Source: Anastrepha obliqua
Lineage: Eukaryota > Arthropoda > Insecta > Diptera > Tephritidae
Assembly (NCBI RefSeq): GCF_027943255.1
Contig: NC_072897.1
Location: 62,272,406-62,336,405 of the forward strand
DNA: 64,000 nucleotides
Direction of reading: 5' to 3'
Below, piece after piece: positions 52,560 to 63,860 of the stretch (positions are counted from its first letter, which is position 1; each line of letters starts with the position of its first letter). The notes beneath the pieces were generated by a model. That model saw only the letters and a list, made by a program, of their open reading frames with translations, had not been told where the DNA came from and did not search any database. Both the position numbers and the translations under genes were made by a program.

Positions 52560-53960
52560 ATATCCAGTCATTGTTTACAGAGAGGTGATTATATTCTGGC
52601 CGTGCTAGCTACAGGAAATATTGCGCCTGCTTTGGCTAGTATATCCACTTTCTCGTTTCCATTTGGCGTTTAATCCGGCATTGTCATATGCAGTATGAGT
52701 TTGTCATTTCAGTTGATATTGCTTTCATGACTGTTTGGCTGTCAATGAAAAAGTTTATTTGAGGGTTCGAAGAAGTGTCATCTATGGCTAAGACTGCTGC
52801 TTTTGTTGCTACATACATACATATATCTCACCTTCAAACACACTGCAGTAGTCCGGTAATTTGTAAGACTGTTCATAGCCTAATTCCGAACAGAATAATG
52901 CGGCTATATCTCCCTCTTCCCTCTTAGAACTGTCTGTGTATATGTTAAAGGTGTGGCGCGTTGAAAGTTGTCCCTTCCACCATCCGCCCTTTCCTAATAC
53001 TAGCTTTGGTTCCCTATTGAAACTAGCTTGTGGAATAACGTAGTCCGAGTTAACGTTTAAGCCTCTGCATATCCGGCTGTGGTCATATGACCTTTGAACT
53101 AGTCGTGCTGTTCTCAATAGCCTAAGTGCATACTTCTTTGCAGAACCTTTTGCTACTAAGTCTATTGGATGAAGGCTTTACCTTGTCCAGCGCCGCTGTA
53201 GGAGAGCACCTGTTGTAACGGCTATGCAACTCTTGGTACGTTCTCAAATTCATTAGCGCTTGCCTTCTTATTCAAACTTGAATGCTAAAAAGTATTATTG
53301 GTCTTACTACCACCGTATAAGTCCAATGTGAAAGGCGTGGAGATAATTCCCATATCTTACCGACCATTTTTCTGCAGGCATATAACGCATTGAGTGCTTT
53401 CTTCGTTCTTCCACATCGAGTTTGGACGTTTGTTTGCTATCCAACATTGCTCCTAGGTACTTGCTATGTATATGTTTTAACCTATAGTGTGATGTTATCC
53501 AGTCAGGTGAGGTCCTTAAGTGCCCCTTCAAGCACTTGACTCATAGTGTTTAAGCATCTTGCTGAGATGATGATGGCAAGGTCATCTGCATAAGCAGTTA
53601 ACATTGGTCCCTTACTTCTCATTTTAAGTAAGACCCTGTTTACTACTAGAGTCCACAGTAGAGGAGAGAGTACGCCTCATTGCGGTGCACCTCTATTAGC
53701 TCTCTGGTGCATGACCAAAGAACCACATTCTGTTACTACTGTGCGACAATTCAATAGGTTTCCGATCCAGTATCGATGGATATGTGTCAATTGATCCCAA
53801 ACCCTCAATCAGTGCCTCGTTCGAAACATTGTTTAAAGCTCCAGATATATTAAGATGACTTATCCATACTATCTGCAGTACAACTTTACTCAGAGCAGTT
53901 TTAGTGGGCCTGCCTTTTATGTAAGCATGCTGATATTCAGATATGAGATGAGAGAGAATA
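52560..53960 (-). pseudogene. LOA/R1-like retrotransposon remnant
   Basis: Read on the minus strand, an RT piece with RGAP and LSPLLWTLVVNRVLL and the active site AYADDLAII lies around 53690-53590. The thumb (HSKYLGAMLDSKQTSKLDVE) is at 53470-53400. An RNase H start (FNIYTDSSKREEGD, KLPDYCSVFEGEI) is at about 52955-52820. There are several stops and frameshifts, and the endonuclease is missing. It lies in the sense orientation relative to zfh2 but is only a fragment. Confidence 0.75.
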
Positions 53961-54053
53961 AAGTTACAATTAATTAATTAAGAATTGATGTTAAAATTAA
54001 ACCCTTATGTATGTAAGCATTGTATCATATATAGGAGGATGGTTGTACATATA

Positions 54054-56090
54054 TGTAGAAGTCCAAACAAGAGGGGAAATTCACTGATTGAAATTCACTT
54101 GGGAGAGGCCAGGACGATTCTTCTACATGTGGTCCAAGCTACTCACAACTTCCGGGCTTAGCTCAAGTATACTCTGCACAGCTCCCGAACATCCGTTCGA
54201 GAACGAGCTAAAGTGAGAAGGTGAAGCAACCCATAATAGCTGGTTGTGCGCTGAGTTTGGGACCAACCACGTAAAAAGCGCATGTAAAGGAGCGCAAATT
54301 CGGTGTAGGATTTTTTGTGGGAGAGAGACTTCGTCGCGATGTATTCTCGCTCACACCGGTGGTCGAGCATATCGCAATAGTCCGCATCTAGCTTATTTTC
54401 ACCCACACTCCGATGGAAGAGAAAGACGATACGACCAAAAACTCCTTCCTATGTGCGCTGCCCTCTCAAAGACGTAAAAATCGCCTTTGGGGACCTCAAC
54501 GCCAGGGTAGGCAAGAAGGAAATTTTTGGTTCCACTGCCGCAAAATACAGCCTGAACATCGAAGAATACGGTATCGGACAGAGGCTGATCGACTGCACTG
54601 GGGCCTGAAACAATGTGGTATGCAGCACCGGATTCCAGCATAAGAACATACACCAAGCTACGTGGTTGTCTCCTGACAGAAAAACGCGACACAAGATCGA
54701 TATGTTGTGATAGGTTGAAGAAACGCTTTTGGCGTTTTAGATATACGTATGATCTGAGGACCCAACAACGACTCAGGTCAATACTTCTCGGATTTCGGCC
54801 AGCCCGAAAAAACAGTTGCTACGACGAGGGATGTCATATGAACGCAGAAAGAAAGAATGCTGCCTATAGAGCCAGGATCGCTACTGGGAACTAAGAAAGG
54901 AAGAGAGACGTATTATCCGAAAGAAGAAACGAGAGGCTGAAATACGTGAGTGCGAGAAGCTTGAGATGCTCCCCAACAGGAATAACGTCCAAAAATTTTA
55001 CCAGAAAGTTCGGCGGCTACAGGCGGTTTCGCGGCCGGGGCGTTCTCCTTCAAGAACAAAGACGGAGATCTGGTGACTAAAATCCAAAGCCTACTTAAAT
55101 TAGGGAGGGAACGATTCTTGAACTTATTAAATAGTGACAGCTGCGTATGTCATAGAGAATGTCAACATCCCGATACCTAAATCGTTGAAGACGGAATTGT
55201 CGTTCCGCTACCCGACCATCACGAGGGGAGAATAGCGATAATGCGCCTAAAGAACAACAAAGCCGCGGAGCCGACGGACTGCCGGCTGAGTCGATCAAAC
55301 ATGGCGGCGAGGAGCTGGTAAGGTGCATGCATCAGCTCCTATGCAAAATATGGTCGGACGAAAGTATGCCTTTCGATTGGAATTTAAGTGTGCTCTGCCC
55401 AATCCATAAGAAGGGTGATCCCCCAATCTGTGCCAATTACCGCGGGATTAGTCTTCTAAATATAGCCTATAAGGTTCTAGCGAGCGTAATGTGTGAAAGG
55501 CTGAAGCCCACCATCAACCAACTGCTTGGAACTTATCAGTGTGGCTTTATAATTGGAAAGTCCACCATCGATCAGATATTCACAATACGCCTAATAAGTC
55601 TTGGAAAAGACTCATCAAACAAGAATCGACAAGCACCATATGTTTGTCGAATTCAAAGTTGCAGACGAGCTCCTCCTCCTATTCGTGGTGTGCGTGTTGA
55701 TATTGTTCCACAAATGGAGAGACCTACAGTTTCAAGCCGACTCCGAACGGCAGATATTTTTTATAAGGACCTTTTTCATGGCAGAAATACACTCGGAGGT
55801 TTGCCATTGCCTGCTAAGGGGCGACCGCTATTAGAAAAAACTTTTTCTTAATTTTATGATCTTTCACCGAGATTCAAACCGACGTTCTCTCTCTGAATTC
55901 CGAATGGTAGTCACGCACCAACCCATTCGGCCACGGCGCCCTACATTGACATAGCGCAGCAAATAAAGATCCAGCGGCTATGTTGGGTGGGTCATGGCGT
56001 CCGAATGGTACAAACGCTCCGGCTCCGGTGGTAGCAGAGAAAGAGGAAGGCCTCCTCTGCATTGGAAAGATCAGGTAGAGAAGGACTTGG
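54054..56090 (+). mobile_element. RTE copy 3, degenerate, with a SINE insertion
   Basis: It is collinear with RTE copy 1 from its 5' start (TGTAGAAGTCC) through endonuclease, linker and RT to FFGLEN-type pieces. Intact-looking RT segments include MHQLLCKIWSDESMP, LNIAYKVLASVMCERLKP and YQCGFIIGKSTIDQIFTIR (55327-55590). A SINE sits at 55664-55940 and the sequence then resumes in the C-terminal region (DIAQQIKIQRL type). The RT middle is therefore deleted. The end near 56090 lacks the RTE 3' terminus. Confidence 0.85.
55664..55940 (-). mobile_element. tRNA-derived SINE, near full length, inside RTE copy 3
   Basis: The minus-strand reading gives a tRNA-like head (GGCCGAATGGGTTGGTGCGT and GGTTCGAATC-like box B, here GGTTTGAATC). 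The body follows with TCTAATAGCGGTCGCCCC, AAGTGTATTTCTGCCATGAA-type sequence (here GAGTGTATTTCTGCCATGAA) and GTAGGTCTCTCCATTTGTGG, ending GGAGGAGGAGCTCGT. The last about 40 bases of the body seen in the 63648 copy are missing. Confidence 0.85.
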
Positions 56091-56099
56091 TTTTGCTCA

Positions 56100-58160
56100 A
56101 AAGATACAAGTGCTGATAAATCCTTCGTCGTAGTTGTTACAGTTTTCGTTTGGCAATAAGTTTTATTGCGGAATTCAGTTCAAGGCAAATGAGTAAGTTG
56201 AGTGTAAAATCCTTTGAATTTACGCGTAACTTTAAGGTTTTGATTTAAGTTTTTTTTTTGTTTTTTTTTTGTCCCAATGTATTTATATATTTATCTTAAG
56301 TCCTTAAAGCTAAGATTTCCATACTTCTTATTAGTGATAAAGGATTGAGTTTTGTTAGGTGACCAATATCGCTCTAATATTTTATATTAAATGGTTAATG
56401 TTAAAGTTTTTAAACAAAAACAAGATGACTTCGCTGAATTCCGCAAAGTGTATGTACATATATATCAAAATATATTCGCCAGCAAAAACATTGAAAAATG
56501 AAACTGAACTAAAGTTTAAGCGAGAGTGTTTTCTTTCATGAATCGGCGTGGAAGTTTTTGAGAATTTCGGAGTCATAAAATTTATTACATTTTAGTACTT
56601 TCAATAAAAAATTTCGGAAAATATTAAAATGTATCTGAGTCGGACCGATTTGAGAGTATTTCGTAGATAAAATTTTTGAACATTTTTATGCAGACTTTTT
56701 AAGCTTAAGCCCTTCTATCCACCAAGGCGATTTTTTGGAAAAACTATAATATTTAAAAATTAATTTTATTCATAAAATAATGTTTTTCCAAAATACATAT
56801 TTTTGCGGAAGTCTTGAAACATAATACATTTTATAGTTTCGGTGGAAAAATCGCAATTTTTTTGGTGAAGCACCCTAATGTGTATACACGCTTACGGACA
56901 CTGCAATCTGGAGACTTCTGTAGCGATTATTTACCGTTGAACTCTGACGGAACCCAGCCGGGTTAAAAATTGTTTCCCACTTAGTTCACATATCTTTGTT
57001 TGGCATTACTTGCGTGTGCGTGTGTAAGTAATGGAGTGGAAAAATGCCGAACCATAAAAAAATATTGAATGTGCGAGATTTATTAGGAATTTTAATTTTA
57101 CGCCACAAATACTACATTCTTCGCAAAATTAATTTAGTGCTGAAGTTAGATTTGTAAAGGTTTAATTTTTCTGCAATCAAATTTCAACCTCCAGGCAGCA
57201 AAAATATTACTTGCAAAATACTCTAATTGAAGGCTTTTAAAATCTTAAAAAACTCGTTTAATAAATAAATAACAACTTGCACCAAACGCTTTATATTTTT
57301 TTGTAATTTTATTTTAAAACAGCAAAGGCTGTATATGGTATACGCTATAAAACTTCTTAAAGATAGTTTCGACATATAATTCAGGGGTGCAATGCGGTAT
57401 TTTGAGAATACAGATTACAGTGCAAGCTACTGTACGTATGTACTTATGTATATACTACATAATCAAGTGCTGCAGTGCATTGATGATAGAATAGATACTT
57501 CTTCAGAAAAGTAAAGAAGATATCAGGCATTTTAATAGAGCGTGTCCATAACATACTCCCAAACTTCGATTGTCAAGGGCGAAAAAATTTACCCAGGTTT
57601 TTCTAATAGGGCAGATTCTATGGATTCTATGAATTGGGCGATAAGAATCACATATATTACATATGTAATTTAATGCGTCTAGAATTACGATTATTTTAAT
57701 CAGCTTAAAATTTTCATAAATTAACATTGTTGTAATCGTCAATCGAATAAACTTTCAATTACAATCAGAGTAATCTAAATTTAGCGAAAATTCAAATTAC
57801 AATTATAGTAATTGTAACCTTAGAGCTTACGAAGAACGATTACAACAGGTGCAGAATTAAAATTTCCTTAATAACAGTTTTTTGAGTAAACGTAATTCGA
57901 GAAATATGTATGCAGAAGATATAGTTTAGTAAAGCCCACATTGAAGGTAACCATTACATTTCGGGATAAACTTCGAACAGTTTTTTCCTATAAAATTGTT
58001 AAAGCTTTTTCATCAATTTTCCAAATATAATTTCGACCGATGATGAGGAAATTGATTCCGAATTTTTGAAAAATTAGCATGTTTATAGGCTAATATTGAA
58101 TATTATTATTAAACTTATTTTTTAGCAGTAATTTTTACCACTAATTATTGTCTTTGTTAC
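56100..58160. other. No gene recognised (AT-rich intron)
   Basis: Only short chance frames, with T- and A-rich runs and no supported repeat family. Confidence 0.5.
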
Positions 58161-58162
58161 TT

Positions 58163-58235
58163 GTATAGTAACCGAACGGGTTGGTGCGTGACTACCATTC
58201 GGAGTACGTAGGTTCGAGTCTCCGTGTATAAAATA
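58163..58235 (+). mobile_element. tRNA-like SINE head (short variant)
   Basis: CCGAACGGGTTGGTGCGTGA and GGTTCGAGTCTC correspond to box A and box B. Relative to the other SINE copies it lacks a block of about 17 bases before box B, so it is closer to a real tRNA length. No SINE body follows. Confidence 0.6.
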
Positions 58236-58239
58236 CCAA

Positions 58240-59160
58240 AACGAAGATTTTGGTTTTTTTAGCTCCCTTTATTGCATACAATCTGTTATAAAAAAATTTA
58301 GTATTATTTATAGTTACATTTTAAAGCAATTTAGCTTTGCGTAAGAACACCCAGTGAAGTTCATTACATTATAAGTGTAACATAATACGAGACATAGGTA
58401 TATATTTTTATACATTTTACATATTACATTTTAAATCTTTCCTAATGAATTAATAGGCATACATATTTTTATTTTTGGGAATTGAAGTTGTTATTAAAAA
58501 GGTTAACTGCTAGTGGATTTGAATGAGTGGCAAGCCGACTGCTGTATCGCTGACTGATTCTATTGATTTCTTCGTAAATTCCGTAACATTTAGATATCGG
58601 TGCAATGCTTCCTTTCGTACAAACCATGGCACACACGCGTAACACTTGGGGTTGGAATCTCTGCAGTATTTACAGGTTAGATCTTGAGGCCGAGCCCCAT
58701 ATTTATACTCCGTACGTCTATATTGGTTCGAGAATTGTTTTATATATTATATGAGGACTTTATTGTTTAGAGACAATGCTGATTTGTAGCCAAGTAACCA
58801 ATAAAGTGAACGGAGTTTCAGCCCAAGTTGTTTCCGCTTTAAAAATATATAGTGGAGCGCCCGTGGGTTTTGACCTCGGATCTCATAGGGACTGAATGAA
58901 TTGCCATGTAACCAACAGGATTTTCTTTTGTATGCTCTAAATTGTAACTTCTACCAATATTATATTGTGCAATTAATTTTTTCATTGTTTAAACAAAAAA
59001 ATATGAAAAATTAATACATTGGAGCATAATATTTAATTGGAAATAATTTTTTTTAGTTCTACGTTAAATTTTACTTAAATAGATAAAGACAAACATCTTC
59101 TCAACGTTCCATTTTATTTGAAGGGTCGAAGAGACCTTGAGCAGGTAGTCAAACTTTTCT
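58240..59160. other. No gene recognised
   Basis: AT-rich. A short tRNA-like resemblance near 58850-58915 is too weak to annotate. Confidence 0.5.
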
Positions 59161-59164
59161 GGTA

Positions 59165-60982
59165 TTGCAAGTGATCAGACTATTGATGAAAGGAATGAGC
59201 GTCGAAGGGGGTCCTTTTAAACAAGGTGCCACTGAAAGTGTAGTTCATAAATGGATCAGAGGAGTTATTTATAGTAAAGATATTATTGAAAGCATAGACA
59301 ATTTTTGTGACATATCTTTCAATAAAAGTCATCAACACAGTGATTCTACAGATGCTAGAATAGAAAGGGATGGTATCGGTGTAAAAAGATTGGTAGACTT
59401 TTTCAAAGAACACAGTCCTTTTCCTGATACAGATGCAATTATGTCAATTGCCACTGGAATTACCGGTGATAAAAGCATAAATTGTTACAATGCTTCTGAC
59501 GAAGGTTTAAAAGTTATGAAGAAAATCGAAGCGAAAAATGTGCGCGAATTGAAGTTATTAAGGAAAGATAAAATAAATTCTCTATTGGCTAAAACTAATA
59601 AAATAAAAATTCATGACAATGTTATTCCCGTTGATCCATTGTTGCTGTTTCAACGTATTTGTGTGTTGAAAAAAACAGATGATGAACTAAAAACTTATAT
59701 GAATTATGAACTGGCACCATATCCACTTGCTCTGTTTGAAGATGGCCAACTGCGAAAGACAAAAAAATCAACTTTCTACGAATTATTCCCTGAAATTCAG
59801 ATTAATTTGAAAAGCTTAGAAAATGCTCATTATGTTATTGATGGAGGCATGTTGTTATATCGCAAATGGCAATTAAATGAAACATTCAAAATGGTATGCG
59901 AACATTACATAAGATATTTGAGGAATAATTATAATAACGCATACGTGGTATTTGATTGATATAAGAAGGATGGTATTAAATCTGCTGAAAGGAATCGCCG
60001 CGCACTAAAAAATATAAGTACAGATATTGAATTTGATGAAAATATGTCGTTAAAAATCGCTCAAGATAAATTTCTAACGAATAAAAAAAATAAATCTCGC
60101 CTAATCAAAATGTTAAGAATAAAATTAGCTGATAACAACATTTTTACATGCCAAGCGGAAAGCGATGCAGATAAATTAATTGTTGATACAGCAATTAGTT
60201 TAGAATCTCAAAATATTGTTGTAATTTCTGAAGACATTGACGTCTTGGTTGTGTTAATGGCATTGGCGCCTACTGATCGTGAAATATATTTTTTAAAACC
60301 ATCCCGAGGTAAAGCTAACCAACAAATATTTTCATCGAAAAGCTTAGAAAAATCTCTACCAGCATGTAAAGAACATGTTCTATTTTTACATGCTTTCACG
60401 GGCTGTGATACTTCTGCGTTTTACAATAAAGGGAAAATTAAGTTTATCAAAAATTTTGAGAAGCGGAATGATCTACATGACTAAGCAGCAGTATTTAAAA
60501 ATGTACATGAAGATGCAAATAATATATTTCAAGCTGGTATTACATGTATTTTGGGACTGTATGGTGCTTCGGCAAAAATGACAGATTTGAATACATTCAG
60601 GTTCAATTATTTCATCAAAGCAACTGCCAAAGACACAAGTGTTCTTTTATCTTCGTTACCTCCCACATCTGATGCAGCATTTGAACACTTAAAACGGGTT
60701 TACCTACAAATCCAGATGTGGTTAGGGAATGATTTAATCATCGAAAATTGGGGATGGAACTATTCCAACAATTCTTATCATCCAATATTTACGAATCAAT
60801 TACCTGCTCCGGAAAATTTATTAAAAATGTTATTTTGCAATTGCAAAAAAGGATGTGGAGCTGCATGCGGATGCCGAAAACGTGGATTATACTGCAGTGT
60901 AGCATGCCTACAGAGAACCGACGACAGCTGTCTAAATGTAGCGCCTATGATTAACATCAGTGAAATTGAAGATGATATTTGA
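59165..60982 (+). pseudogene. FEN1/XPG-like nuclease plus CXC-domain transposon protein, two stop codons
   Basis: A 605-codon reading frame in one phase is interrupted only by TGA at 59957-59959 and TAA at 60482-60484. Residues 1-120 include FKQGATESVVHKWIRGVIY. Middle and C-terminal motifs are VIDGGMLLYRKW, AYVVFD-stop-YKK, CQAESDADKLIVDTAI, VVISEDIDVLVVLM and LFLHAFTGCDTSAFYNKGK. The acidic pattern (FDG..., ESDAD, SEDID) resembles the FEN1/XPG PIN-like nuclease fold. The end has LPPTSDAAFEHLKRVYLQ, WGW and a Cys-rich CNCKKGCGAACGCRKRGLYC resembling a tesmin/TSO1 CXC domain. XPG-type nucleases are reported in Academ transposons (memory, unverified). No terminal repeats or flanking partners were found. 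The true start is uncertain. Confidence 0.7.
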
Positions 60983-61004
60983 AAATATGTAAATTTTTCA
61001 ATAG

Positions 61005-61335
61005 ACAAATTTTTTTGTTAATTATTTTTTTTCTTTTAAATAGTCATAACTTTTTTGTTTTTAATAATTAATTCGATTTTACTTTTATGCTATAATAACA
61101 GAAAACAATTTTTTATTTTTTTTTGTATGTATATTCTATTTATTTTTTAAGTTGCTTCCACTTCTGTTACAAAAAAAATAAATTCTACAACGTTATTTGC
61201 ATTATAGCACATAAGTTATTGCAATCATAAATTTTTGCTATTCAAAAATCAAATGCACAACTTTTAAATAGGTAGAGATTATTATTTATGTTATTCACAA
61301 CACATTTTCGCAAAGATAATTTAATTTCATCTAGT
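61005..61335. other. No gene recognised
   Basis: T/A-rich sequence following the nuclease-like pseudogene. Confidence 0.5.
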
Positions 61336-61337
61336 CC

Positions 61338-62140
61338 CTAAGACATCCTTGGTTTTAATGTTTTTAACTCTCCAGACGCTCCACTAATATGCGATCGCCA
61401 CGTGAGACGCCTGTCTTGCAGAATATCTAAATATTTGACATTATCTGTCTGAGGTATAAGAGTGTTGTTTAGAGATACAGCAGGACATGAGACGTAGCGG
61501 AGCGTGAAAATAATCTGCATAGTTTGGTTTCTGTATTGGTTTCGTTAGCTTCAATACGTCAGGTTTTCAATCATGAACTAACGCTGTTGAAGTTTTCTTG
61601 TAAGTAGTAAGAAGCAATTGAGGCATGGCTACTTTTGGACATTATACCTGTATCATCGCCATTAGTGGCTGTATATGTGCTCTTCTTTCAAGGTAGGTCG
61701 GTTGTGAACAAAGTGTATAAAACGGGTCCTAGGACGCTTCCTTGTGGTGCACCTGCTTTAATTTCGTAAAGATTGGTAGTTTCACCGTTTATTTTAACAA
61801 GAAAATGTATACTATTCAGGCACGATTTTAGAAGCATATACTAATTATGCGGTAGGCTTGTATAGCAGGCCTACATGCCATACCTTATCAAAGGCTTGCA
61901 TAATATAATATCTAAAAATACTACAGTATAGTATTCCTCTTTTTCGAGTGCATCTCTAGCAAATTTGTACACACAATTAACCTGTTCTATAGTGGAGTGA
62001 TGTTTGCGGAATACAAATTGGTGTGTTGGAATGAGTTTCCTTTGCTTAATTATCGGAAGTAGCCTTTCAAAAAGTTTAGAAGCAATAAGCAGCAGGCTTA
62101 TTGGCCTATAGTTGGAAACAGCGTTCGGAGGTTTCTCAGG
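61338..62140 (-). pseudogene. Jockey-type reverse transcriptase remnant
   Basis: Minus-strand pieces in order are AVSNYRPISLL and LFERLLPIIKQRKLIPTHQF (about 62125-62020), GAPQGSVLGPVLYTLF-like sequence near 61755-61710 and SCPAVSLNNTLIPQTDNVKY followed by DRRLTWRSHI (about 61490-61390). Stops and frameshifts are frequent, and the catalytic FADD region is lost between the pieces. The right end stops abruptly near 62140. Confidence 0.75.
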
Positions 62141-62144
62141 CCTT

Positions 62145-63034
62145 TGAATTTGAAATTTTATTTTGTTTTTTTTTAATTTGCAAAAAAATTTTGTTCAGCA
62201 ACAATGTTGTTTTTTGTTTTTTTTTTATTTTGTTTGTTTTTTTAATTCAATAAGATACTAATGCAAAAATGCGAAAAAAGTTGAAAAAAAAAATGTTTTC
62301 TTAATTATATGTAATAATGTTTAGCCAATGTTTAAAAACAGTGCACTTTTTCCTTTAATTCTTTTCTAAAATTTTGATCAATCGGTCCGGAAAAACGGGT
62401 TAATAGATCGATTTAAAAATGTACATGGTTATTAGTGGAATATTAAACTGTAAAAATCTCTGGAAACATGAGTCCCCACATTAATATTTGTAAGTGAGCG
62501 ATAGACTTTCTGAAAAACCCTAAAAAGGCGTTTTTTTGTGTTCACTTCAAACCAACGTTAAGGGTAAAAAACAATTTTTTTCTCAAAATATGAAGCTAGG
62601 ATCTTATAGAAAATTTCTTTTACTTTCCAAAACCATTATCTCATTTATTGTGGGGTTATTAGTTGCTGAAATATCCATGATCAAAGATAAAATGGTCTTT
62701 TTTTCGTAAAATGCGGATATCTCAGAGAAAAATGATAGTAGCCAGAACTCAAAAAAAGCAAATTGAAGCTAAATAATCAAGCTAGTTCACTGCATAGCTA
62801 GTTTAAGTCGGAAAAATTTGCCAAGCCCGTACAATAAAAAAAAAAAACAAGGAACAAATTTCGAAAATTTTTGTGTGGCCCTTTAACTGACGATTACAAA
62901 ATCATCGCTAAGTAAAAAATTTTTTTGCTCAAAGATCTTAAAACTAGAAGTTTAGAGCTTCAAATTGCTTTTTATCGGAACTCCGTGCGACCGTTTTTCA
63001 CCGAGATACAGCTTTTCAAAAGTCACTAAGAAAT
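62145..63034. other. No gene recognised
   Basis: Very A/T-rich with long T and A runs. It looks like decayed non-coding transposon sequence, but I cannot assign a family. Confidence 0.45.
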
Positions 63035-63262
63035 TTAGGAAAATTTACTGTTCTCTTTTCTTATAGTAGCATATTTTTCAGCTGACAAGGGTTGGATTTT
63101 GACTTCACTTCCACTAATAACTTTTAATTCGAAGCAATAGTTGTCAAGCTTTAACTGTTTTGTTTTATTAGGTGGAAAGTTATCTGAGCTAGACCTTCTT
63201 CGCTCTTTATACAGCGTAGTTTTGAGTTTTTGTGTTGACTTTGGCTGAGGGTGACTTATCAA
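63035..63262 (-). other. Unassigned 75-codon frame
   Basis: The frame reads MISHPQPKSTQKLKTTLYKE, then KLDNYCFELKVISGSEVKIQ. Upstream in another frame is a Lys/His-rich stretch. It could be the tail of a decayed transposon protein. I do not recognise it. Confidence 0.25.
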
Positions 63263-63647
63263 TAAATGTTGTTGTCGTACTCTGTGTACTCCATGATGCC
63301 TCGATGGAGCTACATACTTTATTGGCTGCTTGCAGTGATGCTGGCAGACATTTTTTTGGCGACGGCATTGTGTTTATGCCTTAAGTGGCTTTAAATAGAT
63401 TGTAAAATAAATTTTCGCTTTACAACACTGTTCACAGCTGTTCATAAAAAAAGGCGCGGTTCTGGCAAATTTACCTTCAACGCTCGATACCGTTAGCCGA
63501 ATTATCACGACACGCAAGTGCCTACGAAAGCTGCTATGTTTTGTAGAGTTTGTGCGTCCTGCACACTCACTTATTGCTTATTTTTGCTATTCACAACGGA
63601 GCCACTACTAACACGTCCATTCGGAAAGAAAAAAAAAATGGAGATAA

Positions 63648-63860
63648 AGTTTTCTCTAATAGCGATCGTCCCTCGGCAGGCAATGGCAAAACTCCAAGTG
63701 TATTTCTGCCATGAAAAAGCTCCATATAAAAAATATCTGCCATTCGGAGCCGGCTCAAAACTGTAGGTCCCTCCATTTGTAGAACAACAACAAGACGTAC
63801 ACCACTTATTGGAGGAGGAGCTCGGCTAAACACCCAAAAAGGGTGTTAGCGCCAATTAAA
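63648..63860 (+). mobile_element. SINE body and 3' end
   Basis: It is collinear with the body of the SINE at 55664-55940 (TCTAATAGCGATCGTCCCTC, GTGTATTTCTGCCATGAAAA, GGTCCCTCCATTTGTAGAAC) and extends to the 3' end CACCCAAAAAGGGTGTTAGC then GCCAATTAAATA. The tRNA head is missing. The terminal GCGCCAATTAA is the same as the RTE 3' terminus near 16032-16042. Confidence 0.8.

Noticed and set aside
58850..58915. Second tRNA-like sequence on the minus strand
   Set aside because: Box B is poor (GGTCAAAACCC) and no box A at correct spacing was convincing.
59957..59959. TGA read as selenocysteine or readthrough codon in the nuclease-like ORF
   Set aside because: A second stop (TAA) follows in the same frame and the position is normally glycine in the FDGY-like motif; ordinary pseudogene decay is simpler.
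63035..63262. Host gene exon on the minus strand
   Set aside because: No splice sites or family motif that I can defend; kept only as an unassigned frame.
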